Source: Plantago elongata
Taxonomy: Eukaryota; Streptophyta; Magnoliopsida; Lamiales; Plantaginaceae
Assembly: GCA_036897095.1 (NCBI GenBank)
Contig: JAYMSP010000224.1
Span: 1 to 64,000, forward strand
Direction of reading: 5' to 3'
Length of the DNA stretch: 64,000 nt
The notes beneath the pieces are model-generated. The model worked only from the letters and a program-made list of their open reading frames with translations, searched no databases and was not told where the DNA came from. Made by a program: the position numbers and the translations under genes. Shown here piece after piece: positions 1 through 15,022 of this stretch (positions are counted from its first letter, which is position 1; every line of letters starts with the position of its first letter).

Positions 1-688
1 AATTTTATTATTTTATTTTATTTATTAAATTTATTTGTTTAATAGTAATAATATCATAAATTGTTGTGAATGCATTTGCCTTGTCACAAATGATTCAAAT
101 ATATTCCAAATATTTTTTAATTATTTTGTAGATCAAATTATATGATATTGAATAAATGTTTTATGTAATGCTAGCATATAAAAAATGGACAGTCATAGAT
201 ATACATTATTTGTTGAAAATAAAACTAATTCCATTAAATTTCATATATGATTGAATTAATTTAATAAATTCTTTATGTTTTAAATTTTATTATTTCATTT
301 TTATCCTGTTTAATAAATTCTTATTTTATTTTAATTTATAAAATAATTTATTTAATTAATAATAGTATTCAAGATTGGTGTCTTTGGATTCGTCTTGTAG
401 TCAATACGAATTCAAATATATTTTCAAAATTTTCGGATAGTTATAGATAAAGTTATATTACATTTATGAAAATTTGTTTATGTAATATGGTACCAACAAA
501 TAAACTAATTAAATATGTAGAAATAAAACGTCAATACCTAAAATAAAATGGAGTAATAATGTAAGGATTTGAAATATTCATTTTATTATTGTTGATTCTA
601 CAAAATTTGTTGAGATTGAGAATTATTGTAGGTGGAGATAACCCAACAATTTTAAATATTATATAGATAATTTGCATTGGTGTTAAAG
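1..688. other. AT-rich upstream spacer
   Basis: Very AT-rich DNA with no supported gene. I see no clear transposon ends. The last part leads into the SWIB gene promoter. Confidence 0.5.
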
Positions 689-773
689 TGGGCCTAATCG
701 TGAGGCCCAGATCCAGTGTAAGAGCAGCCCAATAGCAATGTTTTTATCGGCTAAAATTTCTAATCTAGGGTTT
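689..773 (+). promoter_or_regulatory. Site II and telo-box promoter elements of the SWIB gene
   Basis: The sequence shows TGGGCC at 689-694 and its reverse GGCCCA at 704-709, then a telo-box (CTAGGGTTT, reverse of AAACCCTAG) at about 765-773, all within 175 bp of the ATG at 862. Site II elements paired with a telo-box are known from plant genes for ribosome, mitochondrial and plastid biogenesis and for proliferating cells. Use of these sites here is inferred. Confidence 0.5.
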
Positions 774-861
774 TCCCCTGTCCATTTTGACTGCAAACAG
801 AAAGTAAACTTCATTTCCACTCAACTCAAATAACCCTCGACCGTTCAAATTTTCACTGAAA

Positions 862-1426
862 ATGTCCGGCATCTTCCGAAACTCCAGGGCTCTCTACTCC
901 GCCGTGAAACCCACTGTCGCCGTCCCTAAGAAAGCGAGCCCTCTGGCAACGGAAGTGGCTGTTTCTCCTCTCCTCGGTAGTTTCGTTGGTGCACCTAAAA
1001 TCTCCCGTACTCAAGCTATGAAGAAGATCTGGGAACACATCAAAGCCAACAATCTTCAGGTTAACTCTATTCTCAACTTTTTGCTCTCTACATATCATTT
1101 CCCTTTTGGCTACTCAAAATCTTTTTATTTTTATTTTTATGCTTGCTTAGTTAGTATTAATCTGATTTGCTGTCTTACATTTTGCTTTGTTTGTTTGTTT
1201 GTCTTGTATATATAGTAGCATTGAGCCTTTAGTGTTCAGTTTCATTGCTATGCCGAGACAAATTTTTTCCGCTCATGATGTATGTATTTGATCACAGAAC
1301 CCAACGAACAAGAGGGAGATCAACTGCGATATGAAGCTGAAGAAGCTATTTGCTGGAAAAGATAAGATTGGGATGTTTGAGATTGCGAAGCTCCTGTCTC
1401 CCCACTTCGTGAAGGCTGCTGCTTAA
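862..1426 (+). CDS. SWIB/MDM2-domain small protein
   Basis: Two exons, 862-1059 and 1298-1426, encode 108 residues. The join is phase 0 between NNLQ and NPTNKRE. Residues from about 45 to the end form a SWIB domain: ISRTQAMKKIWEHIKANNLQ, then NKREINCD, then LFAGKDKIGMFEIAKLLSPHF. The first ~40 residues are basic and rich in Ala, Ser and Pro, like the organelle-targeting or nuclear leaders of this family. Small plant SWIB proteins of about this length (for example At2g35605-like) are stand-alone domains related to those of SWI/SNF BAF60 and UAF30, with proposed roles in chromatin or nucleoid structure. The site II and telo-box promoter fits a biogenesis-type gene. The family call is firm; location and role are inferred. 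Confidence 0.9.
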
Positions 1427-2540
1427 ATGCCGATGAAGTCTATTATTTGAAGTTAACTTTTGTAGTAGATCAAGATCAACTATTCCTGGAACCTTTATTC
1501 TGATGAAGTCTCAACTATGTTCATATGGTATCATTTTGGATTAGTAGGTACCTATCGGCTTATTTTCCGCTTTTATGTGATGTACTAAACAATCGCACAT
1601 TGGAAGCGTGTTTGGAATTTGCATGAAGTATGGAATTGAATATTTTGCTTGACATATTTGTTGTCTATTTAAAAATGTGTGTTGATAGCGTCGTGTTGCT
1701 TTGTGCTTGAATTGAAAATTAAGTAAATAGGGTCATATCGATCTAACTATCAGGTCAAATAAATACAAAACTGCAGTTTCTCATCAATTGTAATCGGTCA
1801 ATGTGGCTCGATGAACATTAGTTTGGGTTAAAATATATTTTAAATGCTTCATTTTAATTTCATTTCAAATACAATTTCACCAAAATTCATCCAAATGTAC
1901 ATTCAAATTCTATACTAATGTGTTCCTAAGTGACTGTTTGAAATAGAATTGAAGTTGAATCTGTTTGAATTGATGAATATTGATTAAATTGTAGTTGAAT
2001 TGTTAAAATTAGTGTTTTATATATAATTGTAATTGTATATGATATTGTAGGTTTGTTATATAGGTTGTGTAAAAGAATAATGATTGGTGTAAATAAGATG
2101 TGATAATTTGATTGGTTAATAATTAATTTTTAAGTTTGTTGTAATGAGATGATTGATTATATTTATGAATTGTAGTATTAGAATAATTAATTTGGAAATA
2201 AGAGAGACAGAAGGAGGCTAGAGATAAATTGGATAATAATTAGGATATTTTGATTACTCCGATTTGAATTGGATTCAAAACACAAAAATAGCAAAACTCA
2301 TTTCAATAAGCACTTGAATTGTATGCCAATCAACTCCTAAATAATATGTTTATTTATAAATTTATTCAATTCGTGTTTAGTGGATGTGAAAAAACTATGT
2401 CAATCATCTGATCCATAAACACGATTTCTCTCACATAATAAATCATGATCTCGATTTAACATCACCCTTATTATTAAAGAAATAGAAATAAGCAACTGAG
2501 TTACACCATATATAGTTTTCGATCCCAAATTGCAGCGCGT
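1427..2540. other. Spacer between SWIB gene and first glycine/proline-rich gene
   Basis: No gene is supported. It holds the SWIB 3' region and AT-rich DNA. From about 1930 the string GACTGTTTGAAATAGAATTG resembles the ends of the foldback element described at 23612-23702, so a degenerate copy may lie here. Confidence 0.4.
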
Positions 2541-2690
2541 ATATATATATAAATAACTTACTCTGGTATAGAAGAATAATCTATGCGCGACGTTTCATTG
2601 TCTAGGGAGATCTAAAGAGCGCGGGTCAGACGCGTTTGTAAAAGTATTAAAGGTGAGTAGGAATCAGGTGATTTCGATTTTATAAAGCAT
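2541..2690 (+). promoter_or_regulatory. TATA-like boxes upstream of the first glycine/proline-rich gene
   Basis: Two TATA-like strings precede the leader exon: a long TATATATATAAATAA around 2541-2555, and TATAAAGC at 2681-2688. The second lies about 30 bp before pyrimidine-rich leader sequence and is the better candidate. Neither is proven. Confidence 0.35.
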
Positions 2691-2777
2691 AAACGATCGA
2701 CTCATTTTACCACCTAAAATCTCTCCATTTCTACTTCTTCATCTCCGATAATTCCCAGGCAGACTGGTTTTATTCCG

Positions 2778-3733
2778 GTAACCTCTTTGTCAATCTCTTA
2801 ATCTGTATTCTCTAAACATAATTGATCGATCGATACACCCTTATGTTTGCTTTTAAAAAAAAACCCTTGTGTTTTCCTTTCGTTTGTCAATTTTGCTTTT
2901 GGATTCAGTTTTCTCTGTGTGGATCGATGTATGCATGTATAACCGAACCATAATGTTTTTGAATTCCAGGCTTTTCATCCTAATTAGAGAATTAAATTGA
3001 AAAATCTTTTGATTATTGAATCCAAAGAAATCGAAATTCTAATCAAGCTTTGGAGTTTGGCTGTCTTGATTTTTTCTTCTTGTATGTTATGATTTCATTT
3101 TAGAGATGATGACAGATCTAATGTGTATTGGATATCAATTTTATCTTCTTTATTTATTTAATTATTTTTAATTGGATCAATATGTGTCTTTGTCATGTTT
3201 TCATATGTATTCCGGTACTACCATATCGAGGATTTTTGGATTGCAGTTTATCCTTCTATGTCTCATTCTGCAGATGATGACAAATATAATGTTTATGGAA
3301 TTGCTTTATATTTTTGTGAAGAAACTGGATAAAACAGGGATTAGAATTTACGCAGTGGCTGAGTCATGTTTTCGTTGTCATTTAGTAGTCCGGTAGGCTT
3401 TTTGAGGCTTCATTAGGATATCGGATAGCAGATTAGAATGTATGCAGTGGATCACTGGATTGTCCTCAAAGTATAACTGTATAAGGATACTTGGTTCTTG
3501 AATGAGGCTTGACATGTAGAATTCTGTTCATCTTTCGTGAAATTCACTAGTGTATGCCAGTTTCATTTATAGTTGTTGCCTAGTTGTAAGTGTCGATTAT
3601 TTGTAGAGTCAGGTTACATTTGAATGCTATTTCTACAATTTCTGTGCTCTTTGTTTTTATTGTGCAAATTAGCTGCTTAACAATTTACATTACGTTGATA
3701 CTTATCGACTCATGCACTATCCATTATCCGCAG
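2778..3733 (+). other. 5'-UTR (leader) intron of first glycine/proline-rich gene
   Basis: The leader ends in TTTTATTCCG before GTAACC at 2778, and an acceptor lies at 3731-3733 (CCGCAG), 21 bp before the ATG. The paralogue at 6740 has the same leader string TTTTATTCCG before its donor and a similar 3' leader (TAGTGT or TAGCGT) after its acceptor. This makes a conserved leader intron of about 956 bp likely. Leader introns of this kind often raise expression in plants. Confidence 0.7.
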
Positions 3734-3754
3734 TTAGTGTCGCATTGAAGAAAG

Positions 3755-4475
3755 ATGACAGATGGTCATGGGAATCCCAATCAAGACAAAGGAATGTTCT
3801 CGAATCTCACAGCATTAGCTGGTGCCGTGGGAGGAGGCGGACATAATTACCCACCTCAACACGGAGGAGCCTACCCTCCTGCACAAGGAGGATATCCCCC
3901 ACAAGGATACCCACCTCAACATGGAGGCACTTATCCTCCGCAAGGTTATCCTCCTGCTCCCGGAGCATATCCACCTGCTCCTGGGGGTTACCCACCTGCT
4001 CCTGGAGGTTACCCGCCTCAACAGGGCGGCTATCCTCCTTCTGGCTACCCACCTCAACAAGGTTATCCTCCTGCTGGGTACCCACCACAACAGGGTTATC
4101 CTCCTGCCGGTTACCCACCCCAACATGGTTACCCTGGTGCATCTCATGGATCTCATTCAGGTATTGAAAAAGATCTACATTACCTATATATTGAGTCTTG
4201 TAAAACATGATTGGATCTAAGATTGTTGATGTCTATCTTGGAAACTTGTAGGACATGGATCAGCTGGAATGGGAGGAATGGGAGGACTCTTAGCTGGAGG
4301 TGCTGCTGCAGCTGCAGCTGCGTACGGGGCTCACAAACTTTCTCACGGTGGACATGGCGGTGGGTTCGGTGGGTACGGACATGGAGGTTATGGCCATGGA
4401 GGTTACGGACACGGAAAATTCAAGCACGGCAAGTTCAAGCATGGCAAGCATGGCAAACATAAGGGATGGAAATGA
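3755..4475 (+). CDS. Glycine/proline-rich XYPPX-repeat protein (copy 1)
   Basis: Exons 3755-4160 and 4252-4475 join through a split Gly codon to give 209 residues. The N-terminus carries the family signature DKGMFSNL. It is followed by about 15-20 YPP repeat units (GYPPQ, AYPPA, GGYPP) at residues ~32-130, a hydrophobic Gly/Ala helix (GMGGLLAGG then seven Ala) at ~141-158, and a His/Gly/Lys tail with HGKFKHGK repeats. This order is that of plant glycine/proline-rich proteins (At5g17650-like, 'glycine-rich protein A3'). They are linked in the literature to growth and stress, with no defined biochemical activity. It is the first of two tandem copies, each with a leader intron. The low-complexity repeat leaves all other frames open, so overlapping frames here are shadows. 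Confidence 0.9.
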
Positions 4476-5860
4476 TATGTTTGTGCCATTTGGAGAGTTT
4501 CAAATGACTTCATTCAACTGCATTTTTTTTTAGTTTGCTTCTCTAATATCAGATGTCTGGTAATGCTGGTCTGTGTTTGCACTTTGCAGCTCCTTAATTG
4601 TTAAGGAGTTCTAACTGTCTTTCAACACATTTGGAGCATTTTTATTACTTTGTTTGATGACAGGCCATGTATATAATACACCTCTTAGCATAAGCGATTC
4701 TTCATATATGCCTGTTTTCTAGTATTTGTCTTTCTTTACATATTTCAAGTATAAGCTTGTGCCATTGCATATGGCAGGCGATATATACCAGATCACTTGT
4801 ATATGTGTACACTTGAGAGATGGTTGCTAAACAACTTTCGGATGTGACAATTCTACAAGTAATTAATAGGAAACAATGACTGTTTGGTATACAATTCATG
4901 GTATACAATTCACCAATTCAAATGGTCTGTTTCGTTGACTATAAATCTAGAAATAAGTCAGATTACCACAATCGTCTTTGATCTTAAAATGTAAGAAACC
5001 TAACACAACACATAATACAAAAATTGTGCTTATGCAATATGCTTGCTTGAGCACTGAATTCCATCCTAAAATCTAATGTGTGGGATCTTTAGGTGAGTAA
5101 ACCCGACATGATAAGTAGTCTAGTCTGATTGGCACAATCTCCTCAAAGTGTCATTCTGAACCGGGTTTGATGATGAACTTCATCTGAGCAGAGCAATTCA
5201 AAGATCCAAACAAAGATTTTGGTGGGGACCAATGGTACTGAACTGCATTTTGATGAGAGTGCGTAACACTCCAGTTCAATTCAGTTCATTTTTGTCTAAA
5301 AAACATACACAAAATTTAATTCGAATTCAGATAATTCAGCTGCAGTCCCGTACCAAAACAATGAGTAATCGAACCAGAAGCTTGATGACATGTTTTCCAT
5401 CCTAGTGCTATATTGGGATTAAACTGGAATTTTATTATCACAAAACTTTGTAGTGTTATGCATGGCCTAGATCAAAAGTCAAAACTTTAGAGTTGTTGTT
5501 ACTATAATTTTTCCTTCATTAGTAAGAATCAAACCACATAAACCAAACAGTTGGAAACTCAATTACATCATTAGAATGAGACACCTTCATCTAATCCATT
5601 ATAATAGTGAAAACATGGTAGACCATATAGTCAAGAAAGATATCCTGATTGTACAAATCCATTAGAAAACATTGATGATGACTCGTCAACAACTCCATAT
5701 GAATACATTGCTGCCTATCAGATTAGGCACCAAAACTTAGAAATTGTTGTGAAATTAATATGAAACTTATAGAGAATCACGTCACCTTACACATGGTCCA
5801 AATTAAATAAAGTAACACGTACAAGTAACGCGTATATAGTAAAGAATAAAGAACAACATC
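4476..5860. other. Spacer between the two glycine/proline-rich genes
   Basis: Holds the 3' region of copy 1 and the promoter of copy 2. At about 4879-4928 there is a half-copy of a foldback element: GACTGTTTGGTATACAATTC then CACCAATTCAAATGG, closely matching one arm and the centre of the palindrome at 23612-23702. No gene is supported. Confidence 0.45.
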
Positions 5861-5868
5861 TATAAATA
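5861..5868 (+). promoter_or_regulatory. TATA box candidate for the second glycine/proline-rich gene
   Basis: TATAAATA lies about 140 bp before the leader donor site at 6004 and fits the plant TATA consensus. Its use is inferred. Confidence 0.45.
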
Positions 5869-6003
5869 TTACTTGAAAAAAGAAAACGTATATAAAAAAA
5901 AAGAAGCTAGCAGCAGTTCAATCGAGATAACGTTTTGTTTCTCCAAGAAAAACCCATCCATATTCCCTAGTAGTAAAGTTCCGATCAGACGAATTTTATT
6001 CCG

Positions 6004-6709
6004 GTAAAACCAAGTTCATTATCACCTCTTTACTTTCTTGCTTGTAATGTTCTTGATTTTGCTTGATCTTCAATGTTCTTTAAAATTTAATCACCTTTCT
6101 ATTCATGTTTAGTATTGTACTATAATTTCTTTGTTTTGTTTTCTTGTTCTGTATGAAGATGTTATTAGCTACTGATTCTTTATGATGATTTTATGTTCTT
6201 TGCGAAATAGGGAGGGGTATTTATGCATTTCTAGCTGTGATGATGCTAACTGGGTGAAAGAAACTAGGTTCACATAAAAATAGGGCTTTACCAAAAATAG
6301 TTGACAATTGTATTTGTGGGGGTGCTATGATTCAATTCCCATATACCTTGCTTGTAATTAGATATCACAGATTTTTCCAGAATTGTAGGATTAGTTCTTC
6401 AAAGTGAAAAAGGTTAGGTGCTGTAGAGTCACGTAGCAATTGGAGTCGGTTACACCCTGTTTCGTTATGTTTCACATTCGCTCTTTCATTTTCATTTCTC
6501 ATTGAAAGTTTAAACCAATGAGCTAATGTTGAATTCATTGCAATTTACAAGAACATTACCTGATGTAAATTGTAAAGGGTGCCCTAGAAGGCTACAATAC
6601 ATGGGAGTGGGCATTCCTTTGTTAGATGGTTATTAATTACTGCGAAGGGTATTTTGCTGCTTAAAATTTAACATGCCGATACTAGTCTGATTGTTCCTTT
6701 GTTTGACAG
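6004..6709 (+). other. 5'-UTR (leader) intron of second glycine/proline-rich gene
   Basis: The leader ends in GAATTTTATTCCG before GTAAAACC at 6004. The acceptor TTGACAG ends at 6709, 30 bp before the ATG. Position, leader string and downstream leader match the tandem copy, which supports a shared leader intron of about 700 bp here. Confidence 0.7.
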
Positions 6710-6739
6710 GTAGCGTTGTTTTGATTCTGTAAAAGAAAG

Positions 6740-7557
6740 ATGGCGGATGGAAATGACAGGCCTGATACTCAGGACAAAGGCCTGTTCTCTAGTCTTGCAG
6801 GATATGCAGCTGGACATCATTACCCTCATCATGGAGCATATCCATCTCCATACCCGCCTGCATATCCTCCACAGCATGGATATCCTCCGTATGGTGGCTA
6901 TCCTCCGCAAGGTGGTTATCCTCCTTCAGGGTATCCACCTGCAGGATACCCTCCTTCGGGGTACCCACCTGCCTATCCTCCGCATGGTGGTTATCCTCCT
7001 CAAGGATACCCTCCCCATGGATATCCCGGTTCATCTCATTCAGGTATCCTCAAGTTCATTATTACAGTTGTCGTGGACTCATGGATTACTTATATTCTAC
7101 TTCCTATTTCTTATTGAGGCAACATTTGTTTGCTTATTTGATCGAAATAATTTAGTAATATGTAGATGTATCAGTTCTGGCAGTCGATGCCTTAGAATGA
7201 TTCACATGACATGAAACTATAATTTTACATTCAATAAAACTAGTATATGATGTGATGTGGTTAACTGTGATGCACAAGATTTGCAACTTAATCATTAACC
7301 TGGTTGGTTCATTTCTGTTTGCAGGTCTTGGAATGGGAGGGGGACTACTAGCTGGAGGTGCAGCTGCAGCTGCCGCAGCTTATGGGGCTCATCACCTCAC
7401 ACATGGTGGGTACAATCATCATGGTGGATATTTTGGCCGCCCTCATGGAAAGTTTAAGCATGGAAAATTCAAGCACGGGAAGTTTGGTAAACGCTGGAAG
7501 CACAAGCATGGTATGTTTGGCAAGCACAAGGGAGGATTCTTCAAGAGATGGAAGTGA
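6740..7557 (+). CDS. Glycine/proline-rich XYPPX-repeat protein (copy 2)
   Basis: Exons 6740-7043 and 7325-7557 join through a split Gly codon to give 178 residues. The order is the same as in copy 1: DKGLFSSLAG near the start, YPP repeats (GYPPS, GGYPP, AYPPH) at ~30-95, a hydrophobic GMGGGLLAGG-plus-polyAla helix at ~103-120, then a Lys/His/Gly tail with HGKFKHGKF and a new KRWKHKHG stretch. The tail is longer and more basic than in copy 1, while the YPP block is shorter. Intron position and phase are identical, so the pair arose by tandem duplication after both introns existed. The hydrophobic helix may insert in or lie on membranes; no function can be assigned from sequence. Confidence 0.9.
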
Positions 7558-9049
7558 TGAGGAGCCCATTCTGCTTTCTTTCATGTATCTAGTATCTACT
7601 TGTGTTACTGTGTTTTCTGTTGCTGCTATGTTGTGTCTTGCTACTGACAAATTCATGCTAGTTAAGTAGAGAGTATGCCTGACTGATAAATAGTAGAGGA
7701 AATTATGAGTGTGTTTGAGAATAGGATATGTATATAATGTGCCTGCTATGATAACTGACCCTTTAGTGTTCGCACTTCTTATTTCTGCTGTTTCATATGT
7801 ATTTTGTTGAGCTTGTTTGGTTTCAGAATGATTAGCATTACTATGTTTTCCAACTTCCTGAGAGAAACTTAAGGTGCATAAGGTGCATGTATGCACGTCA
7901 GTTTTTCTGTTAAGAATTCGGACATAAGTAGCTTTTGCAGAAATTCCTTTACAACTCATAAGAAATAGCTTCAGAGGTAATTTAAGAGGATTGACATATG
8001 GTTAAACTGGTGCTTAGTTGAACAGCTTTCGGAAATAGTTGACGAAGCAAATTTGAAAATGTCAATTGTAAATGCTCAGATGCAAACCCCAACTCTGCCA
8101 TAAACAAGATCTGTTTATGCAACTTAAAAAAATACAATCGGGTATGCAGTATGCTAGCTTTTGAGTTTGCAAAATGGACTACTATCCAGAATTAACATTT
8201 TACCCTATTCTGGTTCTTAGCCTGGGTTCATGCAAATCCTTGATCTACAGACCTCAATAAACCTGTAGTGAATGCAGCATTCATGATAAACACAACTCAC
8301 TGGCTTATTGGTGGAGTGTCTAATATAAATCATCAAAGCCAAAGATAACCCTACAGACTCTTGCAAGTGCATAGAGTTTGAAGAAGCTCGAAGTCAAACT
8401 GACAAAACTGAACTAAGAAAACTGCCTGGTAATTATTTTACACCTTTCCCGGTCTAGGACCAGGCCATTGCCTGTGAGCACAAAGAGGTATGGAAAATCC
8501 AACAGCAATTCATTTTTTTTCCACAGACCTAACAGGGTCCAGGATACCACATAACACAACTGAAAATTTGAGTAGGCTACTAACATCAACTGCTTCTTAA
8601 GATAAACTAGTTTTAGAGATCGTAGATGTTCTAGATGCAATCATTCGTATACCTGACGACACATGCAACAAATTTGGTCTGAACTTGGGACAAATACAAA
8701 GGATATTATGATGCTTAATTGTAATGTAGATTGATTGAATATTGAATTCAAATCTGTTTCAGCATACAGTGTCTTGAAAAGCAAGATACATGAATGAAGC
8801 AACACAGAAATAAAACAGCAAGCTAATATTAGCAAGAAGTCCAATGTTATTCAGAATGAAATGAAGTTCACATTCTAATTCTATAGAAAACAAAAGCAAA
8901 AAAACAAGAACCAATGAGGGTCCTAGTTCCCCTTCTGTAAGCTGAGATCTTTAGCAATGCCTTTTGAGCACAAGAAAGTGCCAAATTCACAACTACAGAT
9001 TTACTTCCCAACATGACAACAAACAAGAAAAGGAAAAAAGCAGTGTCGT
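7558..9049. other. Spacer, 3' regions of convergent genes
   Basis: This lies between the 3' ends of the second glycine/proline-rich gene (+) and XPT (-). Several open frames on both strands show no family resemblance and no codon pattern. I see no element ends. Confidence 0.5.
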
Positions 9050-10255
9050 CTAATTCTTCTTCTCCTCAATCTTGGGCTTCTTGGCACTCGCCTGCGAATA
9101 CAAGAAAGTGCCGAAAATTGCAATAGCAGAGCCAAGAGCATTCAAAGGCTTAACAGGATTCCTAAAGACCAAAACAGTGGCCACAATAACCACCACTCGC
9201 TTCATTGTGTTCCCAACTGAGAACGTCAAGGGGCTGATGTCGTCAAGTGCTTCATATGATGACTGGTTGTACAGGTGGTAGAAGATTCCAGACACAATCA
9301 CCCACAAGTAAAACGTGGATGGTGTTCCAATACTCGCGAGAGCTTTATGATATCCGGCAACCCACTGAGACCCCTCGACAAATATAGCCACCGGAAACAG
9401 ATAGAACATCGACAGTATTGTAATCCAACCATACAAGTTCAACCCATTCACTTCCTTAAAACTCTGCAAGCTCTTTTTCGAGTAAATATTTCTAAGCACA
9501 AAACCAACATTACTAATCATAGCACCGGATAAACCACCAAGGTTGAAGGAAACTTCAGTAACCGCAGCTAACGAGCAACCAAACACAATTGGGAGAATCG
9601 AGAGCCATACGGCTAAAGGATAGGAATCTCCAAGAAACGACGAGAATATAACCGAAAACACAGGCTCAGCTGACTTAATAACATGAGTGAAAGAAACAGC
9701 CACTTTTGAAAATGAAACACATGCTGAGATATGACCTATAGTATGAAAAAGCGCAGGTCCCAGAAGTGCCAAAATAAAAGACTTGTCGATTTTCGGGCAA
9801 GGCTGAAGCTTAAAAGACCACAGAACTAACATCCAAACAGACCCACAAAAGAGCTGAAACGAAGCTAAAAGCCAAGGGTACGGAAAAATGTTGAGAACCT
9901 TCTTGTTATAAATATTGAAAACGATGTTTTGGAAATACCAGAGGCCGAAAACAATGGCTAGCTTGAAGTTCTTGGCGGGTTTTGCTGCCGGTTCGATTTC
10001 ACCATCTGGGCTTGATTCCTCTGGATTGCCAGTAGCTGCCTTGAGTGAAAACCTCAAAGGGTTGCCTTTGGTTTTGGCAAAATCCAATCTTGATTTGGAG
10101 ATCTGGCAAATGGGAGTTTGGAACTGAATCGAGTTTGTTTGATTTTGAGCCCTGTTCGCGAGATTTGAGCATAGAAATGAAGGGTTTAGCGAGTTTCTTG
10201 CATTGGATTTGCAGAAAGTGAGGTTAGAAGGAGGAAGAAGGTTGAAAGACAGCAT
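9050..10255 (-). CDS. XPT: Plastid xylulose 5-phosphate/phosphate translocator (XPT)
   Basis: A single exon encodes 401 residues. The frame stays open upstream to a TTG at 10324, but the first ATG is at 10255 (AAAATGC context, MLSFNLLPPS), which matches the start of known XPTs. Residues 1 to ~75 are Ser/Asn/Pro-rich with few acids, like a chloroplast transit peptide. From ~96 the triose-phosphate translocator fold begins (FGLWYFQNIVFNIYNKK), with hallmark stretches HTIGH, KVAVSFTHVIKSAEPVFSV, FYHLYNQSSY, DDISPLTFSVGNTMKR and SAIAIFGTFLYSQA. The GLWYFQN and LNLYGW motifs and the lack of introns point to the XPT group rather than GPT, PPT or TPT. XPT exchanges pentose phosphates, triose phosphate and phosphate across the inner envelope, joining cytosolic and plastid pentose phosphate pathways. 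It stands head-to-head with AUG7. Confidence 0.93.
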   Translation of the reverse strand: MLSFNLLPPSNLTFCKSNARNSLNPSFLCSNLANRAQNQTNSIQFQTPICQISKSRLDFAKTKGNPLRFSLKAATGNPEESSPDGEIEPAAKPAKNFKLAIVFGLWYFQNIVFNIYNKKVLNIFPYPWLLASFQLFCGSVWMLVLWSFKLQPCPKIDKSFILALLGPALFHTIGHISACVSFSKVAVSFTHVIKSAEPVFSVIFSSFLGDSYPLAVWLSILPIVFGCSLAAVTEVSFNLGGLSGAMISNVGFVLRNIYSKKSLQSFKEVNGLNLYGWITILSMFYLFPVAIFVEGSQWVAGYHKALASIGTPSTFYLWVIVSGIFYHLYNQSSYEALDDISPLTFSVGNTMKRVVVIVATVLVFRNPVKPLNALGSAIAIFGTFLYSQASAKKPKIEEKKN

Positions 10256-11403
10256 TTTTATTGATTTTGCAGGTGAAAACGAAAAGGGTTTTGAAATTTT
10301 GAAGCAGAATGCACAGCCAGCCAACTACAATTTCAGGAGAAAGGGTTTTAAAGGAAGACAATTTTTAATTTCCTGTGTTTTTTTGTAAGTAGGAGAAAGA
10401 GATCCTTTTAGTTTTTTCTTTTTCCTGTTTAGCTTGAGATCTTGGCAAATGTCATTTTCTTGAATATTTAAATTAAGCTCAAGAGTCTCGAGAGACATAT
10501 AGACAAAATTTGGTGTTGCATTTTTAAGAAAACACAATTCAAGTTTCTACAAGACAAATTGCCAAATTGGTGATGCATGAGCAAGGATGGTGATGGATGT
10601 AGGTCAACAATTACTCAGAATTTTAGATGGTTTTTGATACAAATACATTTACTTATTCTTTTAATCCATTTAATTATCAATATTTTGTTCATAATTGCTT
10701 ACAAGTCATCAGACTTATAGTTATAAGTCATAATTGTTGAAAGACACCATCACAGTTCACAACACCAAACTTATTATTTCTCCCACCTCCACTTCTTTCA
10801 AAATCTTGTTTTAATCATTGAAAGGAGCCGTACAGATTTTCATTTTAAAATGGCAACTTTTTTACACTACCAAATGAGCAATTGTTAACTAAGAAGGATC
10901 ATTATTACATTTACTGTATTTTGGAACATTTTCCATTATCACTTGAAGCTGGAGCTTTGCTCTTTGGCAAGAAATGATTTGTTGAGCAAGGACTAACATG
11001 ATTTGCGAGTCGAAGTTATCCGATTCCAGTATGTAAAACTATAGAACTTAATTAAGCATTTGTGCTTTGCTCGCCAACAATATCAAATCGTTTTAAAATT
11101 ATAATATCAAAACTAGTATTACTTTCTTAAGTTTCGATTTCAAAAGTAAAGTAGACAACTTATCCTAAGTGAATGTAATAATTACACAAACCATCCGAGC
11201 TCCACGACTCAATTTAAGTTCACAATTCACCGGTACTTAATTGTAATATAAATTGAAAATAGACTTAAACTGCAAAATTCCAGTAAGTCTTCCCTTTCGA
11301 AATCCTAAACTCCATCAATTTCTTCACAACCTTAGCAGATCTGGTGAAATCCGTCTCAAAATCAAAATCGAATCACAACCGAAATTCTCCAATCCCTAGA
11401 GAA
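10256..11403. other. Divergent promoter region of XPT and AUG7
   Basis: This is 1.15 kb between two divergent start codons. It is AT-rich with no supported gene. I see no clear shared promoter motif. Confidence 0.45.
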
Positions 11404-14687
<3,284 letters not shown>

Positions 14688-15022
14688 CTCTGTCCATACA
14701 TTATTGTAAACAGCACATATAAGGAATGGGCAATCTCCAGTGTCATTACTTGATTGTTTTACCCTGGGATCCAAATATAGTGTGAAAACTGTCGTGATTG
14801 ATTTATGATTGAGCTGAGTTTCATTTATGGTTCCACTTTCTCTTTTTGCACTAGTATACACTGATCGACTAGTGATCTTACTCGGTAAAATGGCATGTAA
14901 TGCTTCAGAATTCATAGAAAATCACTTAACCGGAAAGGTGTTCTAGCTCATGAAATAATTCTTCATGCATCTATTTACATATATCGTTGGTGCCGCAATG
15001 CCTATTTTCTAGTTACAGAAAA
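14688..15022. other. Spacer between convergent AUG7 and FAS1 genes
   Basis: 3' regions of two converging genes. Nothing else is seen. Confidence 0.5.

Noticed and set aside
3807-4220. Several long overlapping open frames on both strands over the first glycine/proline-rich gene
   Set aside because: They are by-products of the short-period YPP codon repeat; the frame starting at 3755 alone has family homology and proper splice joins.
10256-10324. N-terminal extension of XPT starting 69 bp upstream
   Set aside because: The first codon is TTG, not ATG; the ATG at 10255 matches the family start.
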